Shown: positions 48,045-57,775, numbered from the stretch's first letter. The stretch: DNA of 64,000 nucleotides from Gilliamella sp. WF3-4 (GCF_001690275.1 NZ_LZGW01000045.1:124001-188000), one strand, 5' to 3'. Program-made: numbers and translations. The notes: generated by a model not told the origin, from the letters alone.

Positions 48045-49184
48045 TTAGTTTGGTTGGAAGTCAATTTTCATTATTTTTACTTGATTATAAAACGTACTTG
48101 CAGGCTTTGGAATTATAGCTTGTTTCGTTGCTGAAAGTGCTTCTCGGCATAATGCCTCATCGCCACCTTTCGCACTAACATTAAGTAATAAACCATCAGG
48201 TGCAATTTGAATTTCTAATACACAATTTCGCCCACTATATAATTTGTTAGGATTAATAAATTTATTACTGATAGCATTTTGAACTAGAGATTTATACTTA
48301 TCTAGCTCCCCATTTGAAACACCTTTCCGACTAGCAGCACCACCTGCTGGGCTGGGTATATTTGATGTAAGTCCACCCAGCAAGTTATCAAGCTCTTTAT
48401 CTTTTTTTGCTTGTGCTGCTTTTTTTGCTTTTTCGATAGCAGCTTTATCTGCCGCCGCTTTTTCAGCAGCTTGCTTTTTTTCTTGTTCTTCTTTTTGTTT
48501 AGTTAACTCTGCTTGTTTGCGTTCATTTTCAATTCGTTGCTTTTCAATAAGTTCTTGTTCAGCTTTTACTTTAGCCTCTTGTTCTTCTTTCTGCTTGGCA
48601 AGTTCTTCTTGCTTACGTAAAGTTTCTTCACGTTGTTTATCTAATAATTCTCGCTCAGCTTTTAATTTAGCTTCTTGCTCTGCTTTTTGTTTTGCTAGCT
48701 CAGCTTGCTGTTGTTCTAAGCGCTGTCTTTCAGCCTGCCTTTGTTGTTCTTCTAACTGCTCTTTAGCTTTTCTAGCATCTTCTTCTTTTTGTCTTGCTAT
48801 CCGCGCAGCTTGTGCAGCCTCTGCCTCTTTCTTCTGCTGTTGTTCTACTTTTAGGCGCTCTCTTTCTAGCTCTTTAAGCCGCTGTTCTTGGGCAAGCTGT
48901 TGTTCCTGCAATATTCGAGCCTGATCATCAATTTGTTGCTGCCTTTGTTTCTCAGCTTGCTTTTGGCTAACTTGTGTCTTTAGTTGCCTTTGATATTGTT
49001 CGGTCATGACAGAAGGATCAACCATAATAGCATCAATAGAATTTCCATCGACACGGCCATAGTTTACATTATTATCAGATATAACTCGGTATCCTAAAAT
49101 AACAATTAAAATGACATGTAATATAATGGATAGGGCAATAGCTATACTTAATTTTGAATTTGGTTTATAAGACATTACTGACAT
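48045..49184 (-). CDS. tolA: Tol-Pal envelope protein TolA
   Basis: TolA links the TolQR motor in the inner membrane to Pal and TolB, supporting outer membrane constriction at division. The 379-residue protein has an N-terminal membrane helix (about 13-31), a long Lys/Glu/Gln/Ala coiled coil (about 60-265) that spans the periplasm, and a globular C-terminal domain (about 290-379, with CVLEIQIAPDGLLLNVSAKGGD and paired cysteines). The rod contains a 32-residue tandem repeat. ybgC-tolQ-tolR-tolA run on one strand, but tolB and pal do not follow; hslVU does. Confidence 0.93.
   Translation of the reverse strand: MSVMSYKPNSKLSIAIALSIILHVILIVILGYRVISDNNVNYGRVDGNSIDAIMVDPSVMTEQYQRQLKTQVSQKQAEKQRQQQIDDQARILQEQQLAQEQRLKELERERLKVEQQQKKEAEAAQAARIARQKEEDARKAKEQLEEQQRQAERQRLEQQQAELAKQKAEQEAKLKAERELLDKQREETLRKQEELAKQKEEQEAKVKAEQELIEKQRIENERKQAELTKQKEEQEKKQAAEKAAADKAAIEKAKKAAQAKKDKELDNLLGGLTSNIPSPAGGAASRKGVSNGELDKYKSLVQNAISNKFINPNKLYSGRNCVLEIQIAPDGLLLNVSAKGGDEALCREALSATKQAIIPKPASTFYNQVKIMKIDFQPN
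48510..48701. repeat. 96-bp imperfect tandem repeat inside tolA
   Basis: TolA residues 162-193 and 194-225 are two copies of a 32-residue unit beginning ELAKQK and ending RKQ plus one residue, and a third partial copy (ELTKQKEEQE) follows. In DNA these are 48606-48701 and 48510-48605. The copy number is likely to vary between strains. Confidence 0.75.
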
Positions 49185-49203
49185 TTTACTATATTATTTT
49201 TAT

Positions 49204-49623
49204 TTAAATCGGTTGAGTCATTAATCCTACAGATTTAACGCCTGCAGATTGTAATAAATTCAATGCTTTTATAATTTCTTCATAGGGAACATCTTTTGCA
49301 CCACCAACTAAAAAAACAGCCTTTTCATTAAGCGACATCTGTTGTTTTACTTCTGCTACAATTTGTTCTTTTGGTAAATTAGTTTGACGATCTTGATCAA
49401 TAATCATTGCATATATACCAACTCCAGAAACTTCAATAATGATTGGCTTATTTTCTGAAGGTGAAACCGTTTTTGATTCCGATGCTTCAGGAAGATCAAC
49501 TTCAACACTTTGACTAATAATTGGGGCTGTAGCCATAAAAATAAGTACTAAAACTAATAATACATCCAATAAAGGGACTATATTGATTTCAGTTTTAGTT
49601 GAATAACGTGAGCGTCTACGCAT
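49204..49623 (-). CDS. tolR: Tol-Pal motor subunit TolR
   Basis: TolR is an ExbD-like bitopic protein that works with TolQ to use the proton-motive force. The 139 residues contain a single membrane helix (about 17-37) with the essential proton-relaying Asp in INIVPLLDVLLVLVLIFM, followed by a periplasmic dimerisation domain. It starts 2 bases after the tolQ stop. Confidence 0.95.
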   Translation of the reverse strand: MRRRSRYSTKTEINIVPLLDVLLVLVLIFMATAPIISQSVEVDLPEASESKTVSPSENKPIIIEVSGVGIYAMIIDQDRQTNLPKEQIVAEVKQQMSLNEKAVFLVGGAKDVPYEEIIKALNLLQSAGVKSVGLMTQPI

Positions 49624-49625
49624 AA

Positions 49626-50306
49626 TTAATTCCTAACGGCAACTGCTTGACGTTGTAAAATTGCAGAAAATTCATCAATAAAATTGAGGTAACTTTGCTC
49701 AATTCGGCTTACACTCAATGATAAGCGATTATATGCAATTACCGCGGGGATGGCAGCAAATAAGCCAATTGCAGTTGCAATTAATGCTTCAGCAATCCCT
49801 GGGGCAACCATTTGCAGTGTCGCTTGTTTAACTGCACCTAAAGAAATAAACGCATGCATAATCCCCCAAACTGTACCAAATAAACCAATATATGGGCTAA
49901 TAGAACCTACTGTGCCTAAAAAAGGAATATGTAATTCCAAGTTGTCAAGCTCACGATTCATTGCTAAACGCATAGAACGTGATGCACCATCTAATGCAGA
50001 TTGAGCCATATTGGGATTAATTTGATATAATCGTGAAAACTCTTTAAAGCCTGAATAAAAGATATGCTCAGTGCCGCTGATCTCTTCTTTATTGAATTTT
50101 GCTTTATCAAATAAAACATTTAAATCATCTGCAACCCAAAAGCTATTATCAAATTGCTCGATTTGTTTTTTAGCTTTACCTAAAATTTTAGTTCGTTGAA
50201 ATATAATAGCCCATGACATAACAGAAAAAGTAAGTAATAACAACATAACACATTGTACTAAGAGGCCTGCTTGCAAAAACAGATCAATAATATTCAGATT
50301 TTCCAC
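49626..50306 (-). CDS. tolQ: Tol-Pal motor subunit TolQ
   Basis: TolQ is an ExbB/MotA-like channel protein. The 226-residue protein has three membrane helices, with the conserved [21 protein letters not shown] region (helix 2) and [21 protein letters not shown] (helix 3), which line the proton path with TolR. It abuts ybgC with no spacer. Confidence 0.96.
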   Translation of the reverse strand: MENLNIIDLFLQAGLLVQCVMLLLLTFSVMSWAIIFQRTKILGKAKKQIEQFDNSFWVADDLNVLFDKAKFNKEEISGTEHIFYSGFKEFSRLYQINPNMAQSALDGASRSMRLAMNRELDNLELHIPFLGTVGSISPYIGLFGTVWGIMHAFISLGAVKQATLQMVAPGIAEALIATAIGLFAAIPAVIAYNRLSLSVSRIEQSYLNFIDEFSAILQRQAVAVRN

Positions 50307-50702
50307 TTATATAAACTCCAAAACTAATAACTTGGGAAGCGCGCACGGCTTCATTTTAGTGATATCAACACAAGCAATAAGAACATCTGCTGTGCTGATA
50401 ACGCGTTTATTTTGATTAAAAATAGTCTGTTTAAAAATAATAGACGCCTTGCGAACTTGCTCAACTTGAGTACTAATAGTCAACATATCATCTAAATGGG
50501 CTGGAGCATGGTAGCTAATATCCATCTTTTTTACAACAAAAGCAATACTTTCTTGCAATAACGTCTGTTGGCTAATTCCTAATTGCCTTAGTATTTCGGT
50601 TCTAGCCCGTTCAAAAAAAGCTAGATATCTAGCATGATAAACTACGCCACCAGCATCAGTGTCTTCATAATAAACTCTTGCATTCCAATTAAATTGTTTC
50701 AT
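50307..50702 (-). CDS. ybgC: Acyl-CoA thioesterase YbgC of the Tol cluster
   Basis: YbgC is a cytoplasmic hot-dog fold thioesterase acting on short or medium acyl-CoAs and associated with the Tol-Pal operon. The 131-residue protein has the 4-hydroxybenzoyl-CoA thioesterase signature VYYEDTDAGGVVYHARYLAFFERART with the catalytic Asp. A TATAAT on the - strand (complement of 50733-50738) is a likely -10 for the ybgC-tolQRA operon. Confidence 0.94.
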   Translation of the reverse strand: MKQFNWNARVYYEDTDAGGVVYHARYLAFFERARTEILRQLGISQQTLLQESIAFVVKKMDISYHAPAHLDDMLTISTQVEQVRKASIIFKQTIFNQNKRVISTADVLIACVDITKMKPCALPKLLVLEFI

Positions 50703-50836
50703 ATCTAAATAGCACTAACTGAATTTGACATTATTATAACTGAATATGAAATTCGCTGCACCATGATATAAAAAAACACAAATGAAAACAATTATCATTT
50801 GTTACTTATTTTCAACAACCCTATCAGAAAATTAAG

Positions 50837-50860
50837 AAAAGGTGGCTATGGTCACCTTTT
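50837..50860 (-). terminator. Terminator of the cydABX operon
   Basis: AAAAGGTG (50837-50844) pairs with CACCTTTT (50853-50860). On the - strand the stem is followed by CTTAATTTTC. It lies between cydX and ybgC. Confidence 0.7.
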
Positions 50861-50894
50861 TATTGTTGTTTAATTTATATTATTTACTGTTGGT

Positions 50895-51005
50895 TTATTT
50901 GTTGCTTGATTCTTTTTCACCACTATCTCGTTCAACCCATAAACCGACTATAGCTGATAACATACATGCAGCAATAAGTCCTATACACCATAAAACGTAA
51001 TACAT
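50895..51005 (-). CDS. cydX: Cytochrome bd-I small subunit CydX
   Basis: CydX is the short single-helix subunit needed for stability and activity of the CydAB quinol oxidase. This 36-residue ORF begins MYYVLWCIGLIAACML, contains one membrane helix (about 4-22) and ends in the hydrophilic tail VERDSGEKESSNK, matching the layout of E. coli CydX (MWYFAWILG...). AAGGAAC lies 8 bases before ATG 51005, and cydB ends 9 bases upstream. ybgE, which usually follows, is absent. Confidence 0.9.
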   Translation of the reverse strand: MYYVLWCIGLIAACMLSAIVGLWVERDSGEKESSNK

Positions 51006-51014
51006 ATTAGTTCC

Positions 51015-52151
51015 TTAATAAAGAGAATGTTTATTATTTTCGATATGATTTTTATCCAGTCTTCCAAACATTTTGATATATGACCAAATTGTATAAAAAA
51101 GAACAATAGGCAAAAATATAAGAACCACAATAAACATAATATTAAGTGTTAATTGACTTGATGATGCATCCCATATCGTTAAACTTGCATTTGGCATAAT
51201 GCTTGATGGCATAATAAATGGGAAAGTTGCAATACCATATGTAAATAGAACGCAAACAATTGTTAATATCGATGAAAGGAATGCGGATCCATTTTTATTT
51301 AGGCTAGAAAAGAGAATAGTTAATAGTGGTAACATTACGCCTAAAACAGGTACTATCCATAAAATAGGATAATTTATATAGTTGGCTAACCACGTTGCAT
51401 CTGTCGATACTGTTTTAGCTAATGGATTAGATGCTGCCTTATAATCAATTACACTCGTAATTTCATACCCATTAATACCAAATGCAACCCAAACTCCAGC
51501 TAAAACAAATGCAATTAACATTACTAAACTAGCAATTTGCGTCGCTGTTCTAGCTCTTAAATAAAGCTCTCCTGACGTTTTCATTTGTAACCATGTTCCA
51601 CCATGAGAAACAAATAACATTAAACTCACAATTCCCGTTAATAATGCAAAAGGATTAAGTAAGCCAAAAAAGTTACCATCATAAAACACACGATAAGCAT
51701 TATCGAATCTAAAAGGAACGCCTTCTAATAAGTTACCAAAAGCGACACCAAAAACCAATGCAGGTACAAAGCTACCTGCAAAAATGCCGATATCCCATAG
51801 ATTACGCCATTTTGAATTTTCTAATTTACTGCGATAATCAAAACCAATTGGTCTAAAAAATAGTGCGCAAAGCACTAAAATCATCGCAATATAAAATCCA
51901 GAAAATGATGCTGCATATGCCATTGGCCAAGCAGCAAAAATACCTGCACCAGCAGTGATTAACCAAACTTGGTTTCCATCCCAATGAGGAGCAATTGCAT
52001 TAATCATAATACGGCGTTCTGTATCTGTTTTACCGATAAAAGGTAATAAAATACCCACACCCATATCAAAACCATCTGTGATAACAAAACCGATTAAAAC
52101 AACACTAATCAGCACCCACCAGATGACGCGTATAATTTCGTAATCAATCAT
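51015..52151 (-). CDS. cydB: Cytochrome bd ubiquinol oxidase subunit II
   Basis: CydB is the structural partner of CydA in the high-affinity terminal oxidase. The 378-residue protein has about eight to nine membrane helices. TDGFDMGVGILLPF near the N terminus, HWDGNQVWLITAGAGIFAAWP and FRPIGFDYRSK are conserved. It starts 19 bases after the cydA stop. Confidence 0.97.
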   Translation of the reverse strand: MIDYEIIRVIWWVLISVVLIGFVITDGFDMGVGILLPFIGKTDTERRIMINAIAPHWDGNQVWLITAGAGIFAAWPMAYAASFSGFYIAMILVLCALFFRPIGFDYRSKLENSKWRNLWDIGIFAGSFVPALVFGVAFGNLLEGVPFRFDNAYRVFYDGNFFGLLNPFALLTGIVSLMLFVSHGGTWLQMKTSGELYLRARTATQIASLVMLIAFVLAGVWVAFGINGYEITSVIDYKAASNPLAKTVSTDATWLANYINYPILWIVPVLGVMLPLLTILFSSLNKNGSAFLSSILTIVCVLFTYGIATFPFIMPSSIMPNASLTIWDASSSQLTLNIMFIVVLIFLPIVLFYTIWSYIKMFGRLDKNHIENNKHSLY

Positions 52152-52170
52152 TGTGTATACTCCTTATGTC

Positions 52171-53742
52171 CTATTCTGTTACTGGTTGTGTTTTTTCATA
52201 ATGGTAGTTTCCTGTTCCTAAAGAACTTGGCCCTAAGCGAGTAAACTTAAACATTAAGAATAATTCAGTAACTAAGAACAGGGTATAAAGTCCACAAATA
52301 AGCACCATTGTGAATAATACTTCCCCTGGTGTTAATGATGAATTAGCAACACCTGTTGGCAAGATATCTTGGATCGCCCAAGGTTGACGACCATATTCTG
52401 CAACAAACCAACCTGATTCACAGGCCAACCAAGGAAACGGTAAAAATAGAACCAATAAACGATGTAACCAACGTTTTTCACCAATTTTATTTTTATAAGT
52501 TGTCCATAAAGCAAAACCAGTGCCAAGGATCATTAACCCGCCAAGACCAACCATGATTCTAAAAGCCCAAAATAGTGGCCACACAGTTGGAATTGAATCT
52601 TCTGTTGCCGCTTTAATATGTTCTTCTGTTGCTTCAGGTATAGTTAAATTATCACGATCAGTAAAACGTTTAACTAAATAACCATAACCTAAATCAGCTT
52701 TATTAGCTTCAAAAGCTTCAAGTACAGTAGGATCTTGATTACCTTGTTGGATTTTTTCTAAGTTACTGTAAGCTAAAATACCATTTCTAATTCGAGTTTC
52801 ATTATTGGCTAAAATATCTTTTAAACCTTTTACTGGAGTGTCAAGCGAACGAGTAGCGATTATTCCCATTGCATAAGGAATTTCAATTGCAAATGAGTTC
52901 TCTTTATTTTTTTGAGATGGAAATGCAATAACGTTAAATGGTGCTGGGGCAGGGTGAGTTTCCCATTCAGCTTCAATTGCTGCTAATTTAACTGGTTGCA
53001 CGGTTGTGAGTTCATGGCCTGCTTCATCGCCCATAATGGCAACTGCAATTGACATAATAAAACCAAACATAGCAGCCACAGCAAAAGAACGTTTTGCAAA
53101 AGCAACATCGCGTTTTTTTAGCAAATAATAAGAGCTAATACTTAAAACAAAAATTGCGCCTGTTAAATAGCCAGCAGTAACAGTATGAACAAATTTATAT
53201 TGAGCAACAGTGTTAGTAATCAACTCAAAAAAGTTAGCCATTTCCATACGGGAATTGATAGGATTAAATTCAGACCCTACAGGGAATTGCATCCAGCCAT
53301 TAGCAACTAAAATCCAAAGCGCTGATAAATTTGAACCAAACGCTACGCACCAAGTCACCATTAAATGTTTACCACGGCTTAATCTATCCCAGCCAAAAAA
53401 GAATAAACCAACCATGGTTGATTCTAAGAAAAATGCCATTAAACCTTCAATCGCTAACGGCGCACCAAAAATGTCTCCCACGTAGTGTGAATAATAAGAC
53501 CAGTTAGTACCGAATTGAAATTCCATGGTCAAACCTGTTGCGACACCAACGGCAAAATTGATACCAAACAGTTTACCCCAGAATTTTGTCATATCTTTCC
53601 AGATTTGCTTACTACTAACAACATACACTGTTTCCATAATTGCTAGCAAAAACGCCAAACCTAGCGTTAATGGTACAAAAATAAAATGATACATTGCCGT
53701 GAGTGCAAACTGGAGGCGTGAAAGTTCTACTATATCTAACAT
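52171..53742 (-). CDS. cydA: Cytochrome bd ubiquinol oxidase subunit I
   Basis: CydA holds haems b558, b595 and d and the quinol site, reducing oxygen to water at low oxygen. The 523-residue protein matches E. coli CydA (522). The haem ligands and conserved motifs are in place: [13 protein letters not shown] (His19), [12 protein letters not shown], the long Q-loop (about 250-380) and [14 protein letters not shown] with the GRQPW motif. An FNR box and a -10 element lie upstream (next entry). It is preceded by GGGAG. Confidence 0.97.
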   Translation of the reverse strand: MLDIVELSRLQFALTAMYHFIFVPLTLGLAFLLAIMETVYVVSSKQIWKDMTKFWGKLFGINFAVGVATGLTMEFQFGTNWSYYSHYVGDIFGAPLAIEGLMAFFLESTMVGLFFFGWDRLSRGKHLMVTWCVAFGSNLSALWILVANGWMQFPVGSEFNPINSRMEMANFFELITNTVAQYKFVHTVTAGYLTGAIFVLSISSYYLLKKRDVAFAKRSFAVAAMFGFIMSIAVAIMGDEAGHELTTVQPVKLAAIEAEWETHPAPAPFNVIAFPSQKNKENSFAIEIPYAMGIIATRSLDTPVKGLKDILANNETRIRNGILAYSNLEKIQQGNQDPTVLEAFEANKADLGYGYLVKRFTDRDNLTIPEATEEHIKAATEDSIPTVWPLFWAFRIMVGLGGLMILGTGFALWTTYKNKIGEKRWLHRLLVLFLPFPWLACESGWFVAEYGRQPWAIQDILPTGVANSSLTPGEVLFTMVLICGLYTLFLVTELFLMFKFTRLGPSSLGTGNYHYEKTQPVTE

Positions 53743-53793
53743 AAACGCTCCCTAATTCTTAAATGCTCACAAATTTCTATGTTATTGGCGGTT

Positions 53794-53836
53794 ATTATAC
53801 ACCGATAATTACAGAATAAAAATTGATATACATCAA
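53794..53836 (-). promoter_or_regulatory. cydA promoter with a perfect FNR box
   Basis: TTGAT-ATAC-ATCAA at 53823-53836 matches the FNR consensus TTGATnnnnATCAA in all ten fixed positions. On the - strand TATAAT (complement of 53794-53799) is the -10; transcription would begin near 53788, placing the FNR box centre at about -41.5, the class II activator position. It lies between the sucD stop and cydA. Confidence 0.7.
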
Positions 53837-53840
53837 AAAA

Positions 53841-54713
53841 CTATATCTTAGCTTGTTTTTTTACTGCATCACCAATATCGGTAAGGCTCTTTACGACTAT
53901 AATGCCTGCTGATTGTAATGCTTTTGTTTTTTCTTCTGCTGTACCTTTATTTCCTGAAATAATTGCACCGGCATGCCCCATTCGTTTTCCTGATGGAGCT
54001 GAAACACCAGCGATGTAAGCAATAACAGGTTTAGTTACGTGTTTTTTAACATATTCAGCTGCTTCTTCTTCTGCGCTACCGCCAATTTCACCGATCATAA
54101 CAATAACTTCAGTTTTAGGATCTTGTTCAAGTAATGCTAAAATAGAAATAAAATCACTACCTGGGATAGGATCACCACCGATACCAACGCATACAGATTG
54201 GCCTATACCAATATCTGTTGTTTGTTTGACCGCTTCATAAGTTAATGTACCAGAGCGAGAAACTATCCCTACCGAGCCTACACGGTGAATATGTCCTGGC
54301 ATAATACCTATTTTACACTCGTCAGGAACAATAATACCTGGGCAGTTTGGCCCTATCATTACTACATTGTTAAGTTGTAATTTTTCTTTAACAATCAGCA
54401 TATCTAAAGTTGGGATGCCTTCAGTAATACAAACAATTAATTTAATTCCTGCATCAATTGCCTCTAAAATAGAGTCTTTACCGAATGCTGCTGGCACATA
54501 AATAACACTTGCAGTTGCGCCGGTTGTTGCAACCGCTTCTTTTACAGTGTTAAAAACAGGCAAACCTAAGTGAGTTGTACCGCCTTTGCCTGGTGTCACA
54601 CCACCAACTAACTTGGTACCATATGCAAGCGCTTGCTGTGAATGGAAAGTTCCTTGGCTACCCGTAAAGCCTTGGCAGATAACTTTGGTTTCTTTATTAA
54701 CTAAAATTGACAT
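53841..54713 (-). CDS. sucD: Succinyl-CoA ligase alpha subunit
   Basis: SucD with SucC interconverts succinyl-CoA and succinate with nucleotide triphosphate formation. The 290-residue protein has the CoA-binding N-terminal domain ([18 protein letters not shown]) and the phospho-histidine loop [13 protein letters not shown]. It follows sucC by 28 bases. In E. coli sucCD are preceded by sucAB; here fldA (opposite strand) is upstream. Confidence 0.96.
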   Translation of the reverse strand: MSILVNKETKVICQGFTGSQGTFHSQQALAYGTKLVGGVTPGKGGTTHLGLPVFNTVKEAVATTGATASVIYVPAAFGKDSILEAIDAGIKLIVCITEGIPTLDMLIVKEKLQLNNVVMIGPNCPGIIVPDECKIGIMPGHIHRVGSVGIVSRSGTLTYEAVKQTTDIGIGQSVCVGIGGDPIPGSDFISILALLEQDPKTEVIVMIGEIGGSAEEEAAEYVKKHVTKPVIAYIAGVSAPSGKRMGHAGAIISGNKGTAEEKTKALQSAGIIVVKSLTDIGDAVKKQAKI

Positions 54714-54741
54714 GATAACTATTCTCCATACATCCTATATA

Positions 54742-55911
54742 CTAGGCAACAGCAACAATTTTTTGAGCCGCATCTATTAAACTTTCTGCAGTAATAACAT
54801 TTAATTTACTTTTAGATAAAATTTCTCGGGCAAGTTGTGCATTATTACCTTCCAGGCGTACGACAACAGGAACGGTAAGGCTTATTTCTTTTATTGCACT
54901 AATAATACCATCGGCAATTAAATCACAACGAACAATACCGCCAAAAATATTCACTAAAATCGCTTTTACGTTTTTGTCAGATAATATTAACTTAAATGCT
55001 TCAGCAACACGTTCTTTCGTTGTGCCACCACCAACATCTAAAAAGTTAGCTGGTTCACCGCCATGCAGTTTAATAATATCCATAGTTGCCATCGCAAGAC
55101 CTGCACCATTAACCATACAGCCAATATTGCCACTTAATGATACATAACTAATGCCTTGTTTTGCTGCGATTGATTCACGCTCATCTTCTTGAGTTGTATC
55201 TCTTAAAATATTTAAGCTAGGATGCCTAAAAAGGGCATTATCATCTAAAACAATTTTTGCATCTAAACAAACTAATTCTTCTGAATTAGTAATCACTAAT
55301 GGGTTAACTTCGGCTAATGAAACATCATTCTCTAAAAATAATTTAGCGAAATTAACAAATAATTTTGTAAACTGATTAACTAATTTGCCTGTTAATCCTA
55401 ATTTAAATGCAAGCTCACGGCCTTGGTAAGCACAAGGTCCCGTTAAAGGATCAAGCAAAGTTTTATAAATTAAGTGTGGTGATTTTTCGGCAACACTTTC
55501 TATATCAACACCACCTTCTGTTGAAGCCATAATCACTACACGCTTAGAACTACGATCAACCACTGCCCCCAAATAAAGCTCTTTATAAATATTAGATGCT
55601 TTTTCAATTAAAATCTTATTAACAGGCTGACCTTTACCAGTAGTTTGATAAGTAACAAGGTGTTGCCCAAACCATTTTTCAGCAAATTGCTTTATTTCAT
55701 CATAGTTTTCAGTACAAATAACACCACCAGCTTTACCTCGCCCTCCTGCATGAACCTGACATTTAGCGACTAAAGGGTTTGAGACTGTTTCTGACGATAA
55801 TTCGGCTAATGTATCTTGTATTTCATCAATCGAATTACAAACGTATCCTTGCGGTACGGGTAAATTATATTGCTTAAAAAGGTATTTAGATTGATATTCG
55901 TGCAGGTTCAT
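54742..55911 (-). CDS. sucC: Succinyl-CoA ligase beta subunit
   Basis: SucC carries the ATP-grasp nucleotide site. The 389-residue protein (E. coli 388) begins [20 protein letters not shown], and has the grasp motif [23 protein letters not shown] and the [13 protein letters not shown] phosphate loop. It heads the sucCD operon. The promoter must lie in the 180 bases shared with fldA on the other strand. Confidence 0.97.
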   Translation of the reverse strand: MNLHEYQSKYLFKQYNLPVPQGYVCNSIDEIQDTLAELSSETVSNPLVAKCQVHAGGRGKAGGVICTENYDEIKQFAEKWFGQHLVTYQTTGKGQPVNKILIEKASNIYKELYLGAVVDRSSKRVVIMASTEGGVDIESVAEKSPHLIYKTLLDPLTGPCAYQGRELAFKLGLTGKLVNQFTKLFVNFAKLFLENDVSLAEVNPLVITNSEELVCLDAKIVLDDNALFRHPSLNILRDTTQEDERESIAAKQGISYVSLSGNIGCMVNGAGLAMATMDIIKLHGGEPANFLDVGGGTTKERVAEAFKLILSDKNVKAILVNIFGGIVRCDLIADGIISAIKEISLTVPVVVRLEGNNAQLAREILSKSKLNVITAESLIDAAQKIVAVA

Positions 55912-56018
55912 AACGAAATTCCACAGCCTAAGTTAATATAAAAATGATGATAATTTTAATGCAAGATAAATAAATTGTATAGCAAATAATAACTTATGTT
56001 TGATGTGATTTAGAATCA

Positions 56019-56047
56019 TTGCTGATAATAAATGACAATGATATACT
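56019..56047 (+). promoter_or_regulatory. fldA-fur promoter with a candidate Fur box
   Basis: TTGCTG (56019-56024) and TATACT (56042-56047) are 17 bases apart. Between them TGATAAT-A-AATGACA (56023-56037) matches the 7-1-7 Fur consensus TGATAAT-n-ATTATCA in 11 of 14 positions. A Fur-bound protein there would block the promoter. Confidence 0.45.
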
Positions 56048-56089
56048 TCTAAGAGAAATTTATATATCGTAAATAACAAAGGTACAAAT

Positions 56090-56602
56090 ATGAAACAAGT
56101 TGGTATTTTTTTTGGTAGTGACACCGGCAATACAGAAAATGTAGCAAAGCAAATCCAACTCATTTTAGGTAGTGATAAAGCTGAAGTTTTCGATATTGCA
56201 AAAGCCACTAAAGAAAACATTGAACAATATAATTACCTATTTTTTGGTATTCCAACTTGGTACTATGGTGAATCACAAGCTGACTGGGATGATTTTTTTC
56301 CTAATTTAGAAAAAATTGATTTTAATGGTAAAACAGTGGCTATTTTTGGTTGTGGTGATCAAGAAGATTACGCAGAGTATTTCTGTGATGCTATGGGAAC
56401 ACTTCGCGATATTATCGAACCTAAAGGCGCTAAAATTGTTGGAAACTGGTCTATTGAAGGGTACAGTTTTGAATCGTCAAAAAGCTTAGTTGATGATACA
56501 CATTTCGTTGGTTTAGCTATTGACGAAGATCGCCAACCAGAATTAACAGAAGAGCGCATCAACAGTTGGGTAAATCAAGTCCGAGCTGAAATGAAAATTT
56601 AA
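56090..56602 (+). CDS. fldA: Flavodoxin I
   Basis: FldA is an FMN electron carrier used by radical SAM and related enzymes and replaces ferredoxin. The 170-residue protein has the FMN phosphate loop GSDTGNTENVA (about 8-18) and the isoalloxazine-binding loops PTWYYGESQADWD and GCGDQEDYAEYFCD of long-chain flavodoxins. It precedes fur by about 80 bases, an enteric arrangement. Confidence 0.95.
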   Translation: MKQVGIFFGSDTGNTENVAKQIQLILGSDKAEVFDIAKATKENIEQYNYLFFGIPTWYYGESQADWDDFFPNLEKIDFNGKTVAIFGCGDQEDYAEYFCDAMGTLRDIIEPKGAKIVGNWSIEGYSFESSKSLVDDTHFVGLAIDEDRQPELTEERINSWVNQVRAEMKI

Positions 56603-56680
56603 TCTATTAAAATGATTTCTTTTATTTACCTTATATAGTTCCTATAATGGAAACATATTAACAAATTAATGGGAAGTAAT

Positions 56681-57139
56681 ATGACAAATCATGATAATGA
56701 TAATAATGCGGCGCTCAAAAGTGCAGGCTTAAAAGTTACGTTACCAAGATTAAAGATTTTAGAATTATTACGGAATCCTTCATGTCAACATATCACCGTG
56801 GAAGATCTGTATAAGAAATTAATTGATATGGGAGAGGAAATCGGGCTTGCAACCGTTTATCGCGTTTTAAACCAATTTGACGATGCAGGAATTGTTACTC
56901 GTCATAACTTTGAGGGTGGCAAAGCAGTTTTCGAGTTGGCGACACAACAACATCATGATCATTTAATTTGCTTAGATTGTGGCGAAGTATTTGAATTTCG
57001 AGATGACATTATCAACACAAGGCAAAAAGAAATTGCTGAGCAATATGGTGTTGAACTAACTTTTCATAGTTTATATCTTTATGGGCATTGTCAATCGGGT
57101 AATTGTAAGGCACACCCTGAACTTCATCGCAAAAAATAA
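56681..57139 (+). CDS. fur: Ferric uptake regulator
   Basis: Fur is the Fe(II)-dependent repressor of iron acquisition. I place the start at ATG 56681 (152 residues), because GGGAAG lies just before it; an ATG at 56669 would put that element inside the gene. The winged helix (VTLPRLKILELLRNP, GLATVYRVLNQFDDAGI) and the metal ligands (QQHHDHLICLDCGEVFEF, LYLYGHCQSGNC) are present. Confidence 0.96.
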   Translation: MTNHDNDNNAALKSAGLKVTLPRLKILELLRNPSCQHITVEDLYKKLIDMGEEIGLATVYRVLNQFDDAGIVTRHNFEGGKAVFELATQQHHDHLICLDCGEVFEFRDDIINTRQKEIAEQYGVELTFHSLYLYGHCQSGNCKAHPELHRKK

Positions 57140-57160
57140 GCCTATTCCAATAGGCTTTTT
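57138..57160 (+). terminator. Terminator of fur
   Basis: AAGCCTATT (57138-57146) pairs with AATAGGCTT (57149-57157), followed by TTT and ATT. The stem begins on the fur stop codon. Confidence 0.8.
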
Positions 57161-57206
57161 ATTCATTTAAAATATGATAACTTACCTTGTGCTAGGCTAA
57201 TAATCA

Positions 57207-57749
57207 ATGAAACAACTTTTAAACTTCGTTCCGCTTGCGTTCTTTTTTGTTTTTCTTTCTATGTATGATGTCTTTGTCGGTGTTCAAGCATTGATGATCA
57301 CTGCAACAATCTGCTTTCTTCTAATCCTTGCCTTATATAGGAAAATAGATAAAGTAGAGTTGATATCTTATTTAATGGTTATGGTTTTTGGTGGATTTAC
57401 ACTTTATATGCGTGATCCTAATATAATTAAATGGAAAGTCACTATTATTAACTTTTTATTTGCCGCAGCCTTGTTAGTTAGTCAATTTATTTTCAAAAAA
57501 AATCTGTTGCAAAAAATGCTTGGCAAAGAAATCCAGCTAGATATAACTATTTGGAATAAATTAAATTTATTATGGGTTATCTTTTTTATACTATGTGGCA
57601 TAACAAGTTTAGTGGCAACCTATTACACTACAGATGATTTCTTTTGGATATTTAAAGTATTTATTTTGCCGAGCGCATCATTACTGTTATCGTTGATATC
57701 AGGTATTTATATCTATAAAAATATGAATAATGATTTAGAGAACAAATAA
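57207..57749 (+). CDS. yciB: Inner membrane protein YciB (septation protein A)
   Basis: YciB is an inner membrane protein linked to envelope synthesis and division-site protein interactions. The 180-residue product has five to six membrane segments and matches E. coli YciB (179), for example FGGFTLYMRDPNIIKWKVT, KMLGKEIQLD and WNKLNLLWVIFFILCG. It is followed by yciA after 26 bases. Confidence 0.93.
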   Translation: MKQLLNFVPLAFFFVFLSMYDVFVGVQALMITATICFLLILALYRKIDKVELISYLMVMVFGGFTLYMRDPNIIKWKVTIINFLFAAALLVSQFIFKKNLLQKMLGKEIQLDITIWNKLNLLWVIFFILCGITSLVATYYTTDDFFWIFKVFILPSASLLLSLISGIYIYKNMNNDLENK

Positions 57750-57775
57750 TAAATAATAAAAAAGGGTATTTTAGC

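Noticed and set aside
48517-48924. Cys/Ser-rich 135-codon ORF opposite tolA
   Set aside because: It is the antisense image of the Lys/Glu/Gln-rich TolA rod.
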